Assembly: GCA_964451375.1 (NCBI GenBank) | Contig: CAYVIN010000009.1 | Span: 12,833 to 76,832 of the forward strand | Direction: 5' to 3' | Source: JAGXQV01 sp964451375 | GTDB lineage: Bacteria; Pseudomonadota; Gammaproteobacteria; Burkholderiales; Sulfuricellaceae | DNA length: 64,000 nucleotides | Shown here: positions 56,282-64,000 of the stretch, piece after piece | How positions within the stretch are numbered: the stretch's first letter is position 1 | Layout of the letters: each line of letters opens with the position of its first letter | Notes under the pieces: model-generated | What the model was told of the DNA's origin: nothing | The model's input: the letters and a program-made list of their open reading frames with translations, nothing else | Database searches by the model: none | Position numbers and translations under genes: made by a program

Positions 56282-59200
56282 CTACCCCGTCGTTGAGCAA
56301 AATCGGCAGCTTCGACGCCTTCGCGTTCAAGCTCGATGCCGCCGGCGCGACCACCTGGGCGAAGAACTACGGTGGCAGCGGGGCGAGTGCTTATGGCAAC
56401 GCCATCGCGGTGGATGCTTCCGGCAACGTGTATCTGGGCGGATATTTCACTACGGCCAACCTGACCACCCCGGCGCTGAGCAAAATCGGCACCAATGATG
56501 CTTTCGCCTTCAAGCTCGATGGCGGCGGTGCGACCACCTGGGCGAAGAACTACGGCGGCAGCGGGGTAACTGCGTATGGCAACGCCATCGCGGTGGATGG
56601 TTCCGGCAACGTGTATGTGGGCGGGAGATTTACGAATGCCAACCTGACCACTCCGGCGCTGACCAAAATTGGCGTTGAGGACGCCTTTGCGTTCAAGCTC
56701 GATACCGACGGCGCGACCACTTGGGCGAAGAACTACGGCGGTAGCGGGGCGTATGCGCAGAGCAACGGCATCGCGGTGGACAGTTCCGGGAATGTCTATG
56801 TGGGCGGGTATTTCAGGAACGCCAACCTGACCACCCCGGCGCTGACAGTAATCGGCGCCCGGGACGCTTTCGCGTTCAAGCTGGATAGCGGCGGCGCGAC
56901 TACCTGGGCGAAGAACTTCGGCGGCAGCGGGGCGACTACGCAGGGTTTCCCCATCGCGGTGGACAGTTCCGGCAATGTGTTTCTGGGCGGGTATTATTAC
57001 GGCGCCAACCTGACCACCCCGGCGCTGAGCAAAATCGGCACTTATGACGCCTTCGCCTTCAAGCTCAATGCCGCCGGCGCGACCACCTGGGCGAGAAGCT
57101 ATGGCGGCAGCGGGGCGAGTGCGTTTGGCTACGCCATCGCAGCGGACAGTTCCGGCAACATGGTGCTGGGCGGGTATTTTCAAAGCGGCAACCTCACCAC
57201 CCCGGCGCTGACCAGAGGCGGCTCCAAGGATGCGTTGGTTATTCGCGTGTTGCCGGCCACCAGCCCCGATGCGCCTACCGGCATTAGCGTTACGGCGGGC
57301 AACGCCCAGGCGACGGTGACTTTCACTGCCCCGGCAAGCAACGGCGGCGCGGCGATCACCAGCTACACCGTTACCTCGTCCGGCGGCCAGACCGCCAGCG
57401 GCGCGAGCAGCCCGCTCACCGTTACCGGTCTGACCAATGGCGTCGCCTACACTTTCACCGTCACCGCCACCAACAGCGCCGGAACCGGTTCAGCATCCAG
57501 CGCCTCCCCCAGCGTCACGGTGGGCGTCGCCGTCGCCAGCCCAACCATCAACGAGGACGCGGATTCCGGGGCTATCGCCATCACCGGCGCGACCAACAAC
57601 TACAAGATCACCGCCATCAGCGGCGGGACGCTGTACAGCGACAACAGCTACACCACCGCAATAAACAGCGGCGACTTCATCGCCACGGCGGGGGCAACCA
57701 CCAATGTCTATTTCCGTCCCACCGCGAACTTCAACGGCGCGGCGGGCTTCTCCGTGCAGGGTTCGAGCAGCGCTTCCGACGCTGGGTTGACCGGCAACAC
57801 CGCCGTTTCGACCATCACCGTCACAGCGGTCAAAGATGCGCCGACCGGTTTGGGTAATTTGACCTTGGCCGCAGTTGAACAAGGCGTCACCTCGCCAGCG
57901 GGGGCGGCAATCAGCGCCTTGACCGGGCTTAACTTCACGTTTGTGGACGCGGGTTCCACGCTGGGCGGCGTTGCCGTCGTCGCCAATCTCGCCAATGCCG
58001 CCACCCAGGGCGCTTGGCAATACAGCACCAACGCAGGTGCGAACTGGTACAACATCGGCGTGGTGGGGGATAACGCCACCGCGCTGGCTTTATCCGCTGC
58101 CACCAAGGTTCGCTTCTTGCCGGTGGCAAGTTTTAGCGGAACGCCGACTGCGCTAACCGTGCGGGCATTGGATAACACCTACGTCGCCGGCTATAGTGTC
58201 GCGGCAGGAACGGAAACCCGCGTTACGCTTAATGCCGCAGTCAATGGCGGGACAACCGCAGTTTCAGGCAACACCAATACGATTAGCACCAGTGTTACTG
58301 CGCTGCCGCCGCCGCAGAATACCGCCGTTCCGTCGAACAGCACCACTCTCCCTAGCGGCGGCGGCACGGCTGCTCCCGGCGGCGGCCAAACCGTGATTGT
58401 CACCGACAATGGCAGCAACGGCAGCAGCATTACCCTGCCCGCGCCGACCACGACGACCGGTGGCGCAACCACCGTCCACACCATCAAGGTGGAATTGCCC
58501 AACAACACCGGCACGGTCAATGTCGCCAGCAATAGCGCAGGCGCCAAGCTGGGTGTGCAAAACACCATTCTGCCCGGCGGCACCACCACGGTCACCACCG
58601 TCACGGTCGATCAAGGTTCGGCAAGCTTCACCGCCACCAAAAAGGATCAACCGCTGGCCGGTCTCAAAAACGGCATCATCGTGGTCTCGGGCACCGACAG
58701 CAGCAAAGTCACGGTAGACACCACCGGCATCAATGCCAAGATAGGCGTCAACACCAGCGACACCATCGTCGTCCCGACCGGCTCCACCAATGTTGGCGGC
58801 ACCAAGGTCGATCTGCCGCCCCCGACTGCTTCCGGCGGCAAGGCCGACACGGTGAACCTGAACATCGGCGGACAGGAACTCACTATCCGCTCCACCCAGA
58901 CCAACACCACCATGACCTTCGAGATGAAGAACATCGGCGGCGTCCAGACCCCCGTCCTGGCCGTGACCGGCAACGCCCAAGTCACCAGCAGTGGCGAGGA
59001 CAAACCCATCGTCAGTATCGCCGGCAACGTCATCAAAACAGGCAAGAGCAGCGGCGGCGGCAGCCGTCAGGTGTGCAATACCATCGTCCAGGCAAGTTCG
59101 GACGCGAGCTCCGATGTGGTGCATGTCGTCACCTGCTACATCGTCCTTGAACCCGGCACCTTCAGCGCCTTGAGCGGCGGCGTCGGCAACAGCTTTGCCG

Positions 59201-60183
59201 CGATCAAGGACGGCATTGTGTGGGCCGGAGAGACCGCCGAGTTCGATAAAAACGGCGCGGTAATCGGCGCGTATCTGGGCACCAAGGAAGGCACAACCAG
59301 CGCCGTCGGGGATGACATCGTTCCGGGCGGTAACAAATTTGCCGTGAATGGCTATACCAATAACGCCTTTATCCCGCGCCTCACCGGCAGCTCGCTGCGT
59401 CTTAACGAAGCCACGCTTGATGCGCGCCTGTTCAGCGTCTTCAACACCGCGCTGAACGCCGCCACCCTGCCCGCCACACCCAGCCAAAGCGCGCAGGGCA
59501 TCCTGAACTTCCAGGTCAACGGCGGTGCGAACTCGCTGCAAAAAGCCCAGTCAACCCTCACCTTCGATCTGCTGGGCGACACCGTCAGCGTCTTCCCTAG
59601 TAAACGTATCCGCGTTGACACCGCCCGCGCCGACGGCATCACCGTGAGCAACGAGGGGAATGTCGAAGTCGCGACCGGCGGCCTGGTCACCACTTTCGTC
59701 CCGACAGTGGCTGACCCGCAAGGCTTCGCCGCCGACATCGCCACCCTGTTCCCGGGCGCGGTCAGCGAAATGCGCTGGAACGGCAGCTGGAAAGTCACCA
59801 CCAGCGACGGCAGGATGTTCGTAGGCCGTCCGCAATGGGGCATCCAGAGCAGCGCCAGCGGCAACGGCTTCGCTGCACAAGCAGACGGCACCGTGACTTA
59901 CAGTATCAATGGCCGCACCCAGGTGTTGTTCCCCGACTTCCACGACTACACCACCTTGTTGGCGACCTTCTCCAAAGAGTTGAACGACCCCAACCTGAAA
60001 GTCGCGCCGCGCATGAACGGCAGCGTCCAGGCCACGGTGAACGGCACAACCTATCTGCTTTATCCGCTGTGGACGTTGATCCCGGCAAGCCAAATCACCA
60101 ACAAACCCTCCTGGTGGCTGGACAACGGCGTGGTGTATATCAAAAACGCCGACGGCACCGCGCAGGGGTTTGCGGTGAAATAG
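56134..60183 (+). CDS. Giant beta-propeller repeat protein, 3' part with FN3 and novel C-terminal module
   Basis: Continuation of the 54518 gene (its GTG is not a true start). Six more blades (9-14) end near residue 375. A fibronectin type III domain follows (SPDAPTGISVTAGNAQATVTFTAPASNGGAAITSYTVTSSG...NGVAYTFTVTATNSAGTG), then bacterial cadherin/Ig-like segments, a Gly/Thr linker and a module shared with the 29678-33922 protein: LPPPTASGGKADTVNLNIGGQELTI, FAAIKDG, VDTARADGITV, FVPTVAD, LFPDFHDY, WWLDNGVVYIKNADGTAQGFAVK. Adding one base would give one frame of about 1888 residues. Likely a secreted or surface protein. Confidence 0.85.
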   Translation: MFAAKLDTSGTVLWAKNYGGSGATAQANAIAVDASGNVYLGGYFNTASLTTPSLSKIGSFDAFAFKLDAAGATTWAKNYGGSGASAYGNAIAVDASGNVYLGGYFTTANLTTPALSKIGTNDAFAFKLDGGGATTWAKNYGGSGVTAYGNAIAVDGSGNVYVGGRFTNANLTTPALTKIGVEDAFAFKLDTDGATTWAKNYGGSGAYAQSNGIAVDSSGNVYVGGYFRNANLTTPALTVIGARDAFAFKLDSGGATTWAKNFGGSGATTQGFPIAVDSSGNVFLGGYYYGANLTTPALSKIGTYDAFAFKLNAAGATTWARSYGGSGASAFGYAIAADSSGNMVLGGYFQSGNLTTPALTRGGSKDALVIRVLPATSPDAPTGISVTAGNAQATVTFTAPASNGGAAITSYTVTSSGGQTASGASSPLTVTGLTNGVAYTFTVTATNSAGTGSASSASPSVTVGVAVASPTINEDADSGAIAITGATNNYKITAISGGTLYSDNSYTTAINSGDFIATAGATTNVYFRPTANFNGAAGFSVQGSSSASDAGLTGNTAVSTITVTAVKDAPTGLGNLTLAAVEQGVTSPAGAAISALTGLNFTFVDAGSTLGGVAVVANLANAATQGAWQYSTNAGANWYNIGVVGDNATALALSAATKVRFLPVASFSGTPTALTVRALDNTYVAGYSVAAGTETRVTLNAAVNGGTTAVSGNTNTISTSVTALPPPQNTAVPSNSTTLPSGGGTAAPGGGQTVIVTDNGSNGSSITLPAPTTTTGGATTVHTIKVELPNNTGTVNVASNSAGAKLGVQNTILPGGTTTVTTVTVDQGSASFTATKKDQPLAGLKNGIIVVSGTDSSKVTVDTTGINAKIGVNTSDTIVVPTGSTNVGGTKVDLPPPTASGGKADTVNLNIGGQELTIRSTQTNTTMTFEMKNIGGVQTPVLAVTGNAQVTSSGEDKPIVSIAGNVIKTGKSSGGGSRQVCNTIVQASSDASSDVVHVVTCYIVLEPGTFSALSGGVGNSFAAIKDGIVWAGETAEFDKNGAVIGAYLGTKEGTTSAVGDDIVPGGNKFAVNGYTNNAFIPRLTGSSLRLNEATLDARLFSVFNTALNAATLPATPSQSAQGILNFQVNGGANSLQKAQSTLTFDLLGDTVSVFPSKRIRVDTARADGITVSNEGNVEVATGGLVTTFVPTVADPQGFAADIATLFPGAVSEMRWNGSWKVTTSDGRMFVGRPQWGIQSSASGNGFAAQADGTVTYSINGRTQVLFPDFHDYTTLLATFSKELNDPNLKVAPRMNGSVQATVNGTTYLLYPLWTLIPASQITNKPSWWLDNGVVYIKNADGTAQGFAVK

Positions 60184-60213
60184 GAGCGACCTCCCGGTCG
60201 CGTAAGTCAGAAA

Positions 60214-60255
60214 AACCAACCGGCGCTTTCCGTAAGGGAGCGCCGGTTGGTTTTT
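60214..60255 (+). terminator. Strong intrinsic terminator of the propeller protein gene
   Basis: A 14-bp perfect stem (60214-60227 with 60239-60252) is followed by TTTTT; 31 bases past the stop codon. Confidence 0.95.
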
Positions 60256-60336
60256 ATAGGGGGTGGGAGTTGCACCTTCGGCGTGGCGCAAAAGCTATCC
60301 CTGCTAGGTGAGGCAAGGGTGACGCCGCTATTTTCA

Positions 60337-60388
60337 TTGCAAAAAACGAACGAAAGTTCTATACAATAGCGGTTCTGTCCTTCAGAAC
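60337..60388 (+). promoter_or_regulatory. Promoter with candidate LexA-type operators
   Basis: A TACAAT -10 (60362-60367) and TTGCAA -35 (60337-60342) precede the repressor gene. GAAC-N4-GTTC (60348-60359) lies between them, and GTTCTG-N5-CAGAAC (60372-60388) lies just downstream. Both are palindromes at positions fit for autorepression. The first resembles the GAAC-N4-GTTC boxes of Gram-positive LexA rather than CTG-N10-CAG of E. coli. Confidence 0.6.
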
Positions 60389-60398
60389 GGAAACCGTC

Positions 60399-60971
60399 AT
60401 GAGCAAAGACCCCGAATATCTCGGCAAACTCCGCGACTATTACGCTACCCACCGCATTCTCCCGTCCTTCGCGGGAATCGGCGCGCTGGTCGGGATGAAA
60501 TCCAAATCCGCCGTGTCGGCGATGGTGAAACGCCTGATGGAGGCGGGGTTTCTCGATTACGCGCCGGATCGGCGGCTTCAGCCCGGCGGGCGCTTTTTCG
60601 AGCGGGAGATTCTCGGGAGTGTGCGCGCCGGCTTGCCCCAACCGGCCAACGACAGTCATGGCGATACTCTGACTATCGACGAATACCTGATTGAAAGCCC
60701 GTCGCGCAGCGTGTTGTTGACCGTCAAGGGCGATTCGATGATCGACGCCGGGCTGCTGCCGGGCGACACCGTGGTGGTGAAAAAGGGCGCACCGGCCAAA
60801 AACGGCGACATCGTGGTGGCAATCGTGGATAACGAATTCACCGTGAAATATCTCGCCCACGATAAAAACGGTTTCTTTCTCAAGCCGGGAAATCGCGCCT
60901 ATCCGCCGATTCGGCCCCATGACCACCTGGAAATCTTCGGCCTGGTGGTTGGCTCGTTCCGCAAGTATTGA
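60399..60971 (+). CDS. LexA-like SOS repressor (S24 family), short form
   Basis: A 190-residue repressor. The N-terminal winged-helix part reads LPSFAGIGALVGMKSKSAVSAMVKRLMEAGFLDY and aligns only partly with LexA (E. coli 202). The autocleavage domain is complete: cleavage site Ala77-Gly78 in SVRAGLPQP, Ser113 in KGDSMIDAG and Lys150 in FTVKYL. It should self-cleave with RecA filaments. The sequence is of the LexA2-like type found with imuA/imuB/dnaE2 modules, but those genes are not adjacent here. Start chosen at ATG 60399. Confidence 0.9.
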   Translation: MSKDPEYLGKLRDYYATHRILPSFAGIGALVGMKSKSAVSAMVKRLMEAGFLDYAPDRRLQPGGRFFEREILGSVRAGLPQPANDSHGDTLTIDEYLIESPSRSVLLTVKGDSMIDAGLLPGDTVVVKKGAPAKNGDIVVAIVDNEFTVKYLAHDKNGFFLKPGNRAYPPIRPHDHLEIFGLVVGSFRKY

Positions 60972-61026
60972 CCCTTTTGGCTTGTAATACGCCAAATTAA
61001 CCCCAAGTTTGGCTTGTGTTTTTGGG

Positions 61027-61032
61027 TATAAT
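61027..61032 (+). promoter_or_regulatory. -10 element before fmdB
   Basis: TATAAT at 61027-61032, 30 bases before the ATG, with no clear -35. Two copies of TTTGGCTTGT (60976-60985 and 61008-61017) lie just upstream and could be an activator site. Confidence 0.55.
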
Positions 61033-61061
61033 TCGACGTTTTGCGAATTCAGGAGGTCATC

Positions 61062-61307
61062 ATGCCGATTTACGAATACCGTTGTTCTTCCTGCGGTTCC
61101 CAAAAGGAACATATGCAGAAGATGAGCGATCCCTTGCTCACCACTTGCCCGGAATGCGGCAAGGAAACCTATACCAAGATGCTTAGCGCCGCCGGCTTTC
61201 AATTGAAGGGCAGCGGCTGGTATCAAAGCGATTTCAAGGGCGGCGCCAAGCCCAAGGAAGAAGCCGCTCCGCCTTGCGCCAGCGGTGGTTGCTGCTGCGC
61301 CAACTAA
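61062..61307 (+). CDS. FmdB family zinc-ribbon protein
   Basis: An 81-residue protein starting MPIYEYRCSSCGSQKEHMQKMSDPLLTTCPECGK, the FmdB/CxxC regulatory-protein signature with a CxxC...CxxC zinc ribbon. The C-terminus is a Gly/Cys tail (CASGGCCCAN). AGGAGG lies 5 bases upstream. It is the first gene of fmdB-DUF502-nitroreductase-aspS, an order conserved in betaproteobacteria (with or without the nitroreductase). Confidence 0.93.
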   Translation: MPIYEYRCSSCGSQKEHMQKMSDPLLTTCPECGKETYTKMLSAAGFQLKGSGWYQSDFKGGAKPKEEAAPPCASGGCCCAN

Positions 61308-61353
61308 GCTCGTGCAGCGCGGCGGACGCCGCGCTTTCCCCGGATTTTTCGCC

Positions 61354-61980
61354 ATGTTCAAACGTTATTTCATCACCGGTCTGCTGATCTGGGCGCCGCT
61401 GGGCATCACCGTGTGGGTGCTCAAGTTCCTGATCGGTGCGATGGATCAAAGCCTGCTTTTGCTGCCCGAGACCTTCCGCCCGGAAAACCAGTTCGGCATG
61501 ACGTTGCCCGGTTTGGGCGTGTTGCTGACGCTGGGGGTGATTTTTCTGACCGGCCTGCTTACCGCGAACATCGTCGGGCAACGCCTGATCCGCTTCTGGG
61601 AAAGCCTGCTGGCGCGTATCCCGGTGGTGAAATCGATTTATTACAGCGTCAAACAGGTTAGCGATACGCTGTTTTCCGGGAGCGGCGAAGCGTTCCGCAA
61701 GGTGCTGCTGGTGCGTTATCCGCACCCCCAGGCCTGGTCGCTGGCGTTTCAGACTGCCGGCCCCGGCAGCATTGGCCGCAAGCTGGATGGCGAATACGTG
61801 GGGGTGTTTATCCCCACCACCCCCAGCCCGGTGAACGGATTCTATTTTTTCGTCAAAAAAAGCGAAACCATCGAACTCGACATCAGTGTGGACGACGCAC
61901 TGAAGTGCATTATCTCGATGGGCGTGGTGGCCCCGCCGGAAAAGACCGTGGTGGCCGCTGGCGATTATGCGGGAGACTGA
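61354..61980 (+). CDS. DUF502 membrane protein
   Basis: A 208-residue protein with two membrane helices (YFITGLLIWAPLGITVWVLKFLIG and LGVLLTLGVIFLTGLLTANIVG) and a soluble part: RIPVVKSIYYSVKQVSDTLFSGSGEAFRKVLLVRYPHPQAWSLAFQTA, GVFIPTTPSPVNGFYFFVKKSETIELDISVDDALKCIISMGVV. All are DUF502 hallmarks. Function unknown. ATG at 61354; the 46-base gap from fmdB holds a short GC palindrome. Confidence 0.95.
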   Translation: MFKRYFITGLLIWAPLGITVWVLKFLIGAMDQSLLLLPETFRPENQFGMTLPGLGVLLTLGVIFLTGLLTANIVGQRLIRFWESLLARIPVVKSIYYSVKQVSDTLFSGSGEAFRKVLLVRYPHPQAWSLAFQTAGPGSIGRKLDGEYVGVFIPTTPSPVNGFYFFVKKSETIELDISVDDALKCIISMGVVAPPEKTVVAAGDYAGD

Positions 61981-61981
61981 T

Positions 61982-62719
61982 ATGAGCGATGTTCTGAAAA
62001 CCCTGACCCATCACCGCTCCATCCGTAGCTACACCGAACATCCGGTGAGCGAGGCGCAGCTTGACGGGATCATCCGCGCCGCGCAGGCCGCGCCCTCATC
62101 GATCAACGGCCAGCAGATGAGCATCGTGTGTGTGCAGGATCAGGCCAACAAGGCGCGTATCGCCGAATTGTCCGGGGGTCAGGCGTGGATTGCCCAGGCC
62201 CCGGTGTTTTTGCTGTTTTGCGCGGATTTTCACCGCGCCCACCTGGCGGCCCAAAAACACGGGCGCGAGATGGTCATCGCCGCCAGCGTCGAAGCCTTGA
62301 TCGTCGGCGCTTGCGATGTTGGTCTGGCGATGGGCAACGCGATTGCCGCCGCCGAAGCGCAAGGATTGGGCATCGTCCCCATTGGCGGGGTGCGCAATCA
62401 GCCGCTGGCGCTGGTGGAAATGCTCGAACTGCCGCGTTACGTATTCCCGATTTGCGGGCTGGTGGTCGGCCATCCGGCCAGCTTTGCCGCGATTAAGCCG
62501 CGCCTGCCGCGCGCGGCGGTGTTCCACCGCGAAAAATACCAGGCCGACCAACAGAGCCTGATCGACGAATACGATCCGGTTTTGGCGTCTTTCATGGATC
62601 GCGTGACCAATGGCCGGATCACCAAAAACTGGTCGCAGTCGGTCGCCGAATTCTACGATCACCTGTATTTCCCGGAAATCCGCACGGCCCTGGAGCACCA
62701 AGGCTTCGCCTGCCAATAA
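61982..62719 (+). CDS. NADPH-dependent nitroreductase (NfsA/FRP-like)
   Basis: A 245-residue FMN oxidoreductase. MSDVLKTLTHHRSIRSYTEHPVSEAQLDGIIRAAQAAPSSINGQQMSIVCVQD is the nitroreductase N-terminus (R-S-x-R, FMN contacts at S-S-x-N-x-Q); GIVPIGGVRNQP and VFPICGLVVGHP are NfsA-type. It probably reduces nitroaromatics or flavins. It starts one base after DUF502, with GGGAGA 6 bases upstream. Confidence 0.92.
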   Translation: MSDVLKTLTHHRSIRSYTEHPVSEAQLDGIIRAAQAAPSSINGQQMSIVCVQDQANKARIAELSGGQAWIAQAPVFLLFCADFHRAHLAAQKHGREMVIAASVEALIVGACDVGLAMGNAIAAAEAQGLGIVPIGGVRNQPLALVEMLELPRYVFPICGLVVGHPASFAAIKPRLPRAAVFHREKYQADQQSLIDEYDPVLASFMDRVTNGRITKNWSQSVAEFYDHLYFPEIRTALEHQGFACQ

Positions 62720-62758
62720 ACCTTTTTCGACTCAACCTGACTTCAAAGAAATTCACCT

Positions 62759-64000
62759 ATGCGTACTCATTACTGTGGTCAACCGAACCGTAACCAACTC
62801 CAACAAACCGTGACCCTGTGCGGCTGGGCGCATCGCCGCCGCGACCACGGCGGCGTCATCTTCATCGACCTGCGCGACCGCGAAGGTCTGGTACAGGTGG
62901 TGTGCGACCCGGATCGCGCCGAAACCTTCGCCACCGCCGAGAAAATCCGCAACGAATTCGTGCTGAAAGTCACCGGCATCGTGCGCGACCGCCCGGAAGG
63001 CACGGTCAACCCCAATCTCTCCACCGGCGAAATTGAAGTGCTGGCGCATACCATCGAGATTCTCAACCCGTCCGCCACCCCGCCGTTCCAGCTCGACGAC
63101 GACAACCTCAACGAAAACGTGCGCCTGACGCACCGTTACATCGACCTGCGCCGCCCGCAGATGCAGAACAACATGAAACTGCGCTACCGCGTCGCCAAGA
63201 CCCTGCGCGATGCGCTGGACGGCCACGGCTTCATGGAAATCGAAACGCCGATGTTGACCCGCTCCACCCCGGAAGGTGCGCGCGATTACCTGGTGCCGTC
63301 GCGTGTTCATCCCGGCCACTTCTTCGCGTTGCCGCAATCTCCGCAGCTGTTCAAGCAACTCCTGATGGTGTCCGGCTTCGACCGCTATTTCCAGATCGTC
63401 AAATGCTTCCGCGACGAAGACCTGCGCGCCGACCGCCAGCCCGAATTCACCCAGGTCGATATCGAAACCTCGTTCATGGACGAGAAGGCCATCACCGCGC
63501 TGGTCGAAGACATGATCCGCAAGCTGTTCCAGAGCGTGATGAATGTCGAATTGCCCAACCCGCTGCCGCGCTTGACCTACAAGGAAGCGATGAACCGCTA
63601 CGGCTCGGACAAGCCCGACCTGCGCGTGACGCTGGAACTCACCGAACTCACCGACGTGATGAAGGATGTCGATTTCAAGGTGTTCAGCGCCCCCGCCAAC
63701 TCCGGCAATGGCCGCGTCGCCGCGCTGCGCATCCCCGGCGGCGGCGAAATCACCCGTGGCGAAATCGACGCCTACACCCAGTTCGTCGGCATCTACGGCG
63801 CGAAGGGCCTGGCCTACATCAAGGTCAACGATGTCGCCAAGGGCCGCGAAGGATTGCAATCGCCCATCGTCAAAAATCTACACGATGCCTGCCTGAAAGC
63901 CATCGTCGAACGCACCGGCGCGACCGACGGCGACCTGATTTTCTTCGGCGCCGACAAAGCCAAGGTGGTCAACGAAGCCTTGGGCGCACTGCGCGTCAAG
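62759..64000 (+). CDS. aspS: Aspartyl-tRNA synthetase (partial, runs off the right edge)
   Basis: The first 414 codons of bacterial-type AspRS from ATG at 62759. The anticodon-binding OB fold is MRTHYCGQPNRNQLQQTVTLCGWAHRRRDHGGVIFIDLRDREGLVQVV; class II motif 1 is HGFMEIETPMLTRSTPEGARDYLVP; motif 2 is FDRYFQIVKCFRDEDLRADRQPEFTQVDIETSF. The bacterial GAD insertion is in progress at the edge. No stop in the window. Gap of 39 bases from the nitroreductase gene. Confidence 0.98.
   Translation, partial: MRTHYCGQPNRNQLQQTVTLCGWAHRRRDHGGVIFIDLRDREGLVQVVCDPDRAETFATAEKIRNEFVLKVTGIVRDRPEGTVNPNLSTGEIEVLAHTIEILNPSATPPFQLDDDNLNENVRLTHRYIDLRRPQMQNNMKLRYRVAKTLRDALDGHGFMEIETPMLTRSTPEGARDYLVPSRVHPGHFFALPQSPQLFKQLLMVSGFDRYFQIVKCFRDEDLRADRQPEFTQVDIETSFMDEKAITALVEDMIRKLFQSVMNVELPNPLPRLTYKEAMNRYGSDKPDLRVTLELTELTDVMKDVDFKVFSAPANSGNGRVAALRIPGGGEITRGEIDAYTQFVGIYGAKGLAYIKVNDVAKGREGLQSPIVKNLHDACLKAIVERTGATDGDLIFFGADKAKVVNEALGALRVK

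Noticed and set aside
54700..57240. Regularly spaced repeats as a possible CRISPR array
   Set aside because: The period is about 171 bases, in frame, and encodes propeller blades; there are no unique spacers of 30-40 bases.

Overview
The window (about 60% G+C, one 100-base N gap) is ordinary chromosome of a betaproteobacterium, probably a sulfur oxidiser near Thiobacillus/Sulfuricella/Gallionella. This rests on conserved gene orders (rsmI | lpoA-yraN-diaA-dolP; fmdB-DUF502-aspS), on a rhd-tusA-dsrE2 sulfur-carrier operon, on many c-type cytochrome, DUF302 and FadL-type genes, and on dense two-component, c-di-GMP and chemotaxis signalling. The N gap lies in a tandem repeat and indicates a scaffolded draft assembly. 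No plasmid or phage module, CRISPR array, rRNA or tRNA was recognised.

Layout. 0.0-4.2 kb: stand-alone ATP synthase epsilon-like fragment, cytidylate-kinase-like protein, YaiI, ParA-like ATPase, RNA ligase RtcB, small EamA permease. 4.3-7.4 kb: accessory patch with a VapC-type and a YefM/YoeB-type toxin-antitoxin pair, a gene broken by an early stop, a solitary XRE regulator, and a decayed duplicate of the 3' end of the neighbouring HerA-like ATPase gene. 7.3-16.9 kb: HerA-like ATPase, YebC, TcdA, a secreted DUF302-like protein, a FadL-type porin, rhd-tusA-dsrE2, and a membrane Ser/Thr kinase with Sel1 repeats. 16.9-18.9 kb: gene-poor scar with toxin-antitoxin remnants and a 239-bp tandem repeat around the gap. 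18.9-25.3 kb: GlcD-like oxidase, secreted unknown, HldC, and the dolP/diaA/yraN/lpoA block divergent from rsmI.

25.3-43.4 kb: di-haem peroxidase, GGDEF/EAL protein, a 1414-residue Ig-like repeat surface protein, TPR-acetyltransferase, DUF302 plus cytochrome c-DUF302 operon, PyrC, Aer-type chemoreceptor, RluF-type pseudouridine synthase, FKBP isomerase, GyrI-like protein and CobD/CbiB homologue. 43.5-54.1 kb: cobalamin-linked phosphatase and BtuF-like protein, YchJ, a miniature inverted-repeat element, CHASE-PAS histidine kinase, PilZ protein, DUF3124, DUF1538 permease with two P-II-like proteins, DUF3617 protein. 54.5-60.2 kb: a frameshifted giant protein with 14 beta-propeller repeats. 60.4-64.0 kb: short LexA-like repressor with candidate operators, FmdB, DUF502, nitroreductase, aspS (cut by the window end).

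The most novel signal is that the two giant, otherwise unrelated repeat proteins (29678-33922 and 54518-60183) carry the same long C-terminal region, ending in a near-identical WW...Y-I-K...ADG...AQ-x-F-x-VK tail. This looks like an undescribed surface-protein module. Other leads are a DUF302/cytochrome/porin theme next to the sulfur-carrier genes, a DUF1538/P-II pair, and several small mobile or repeat elements.
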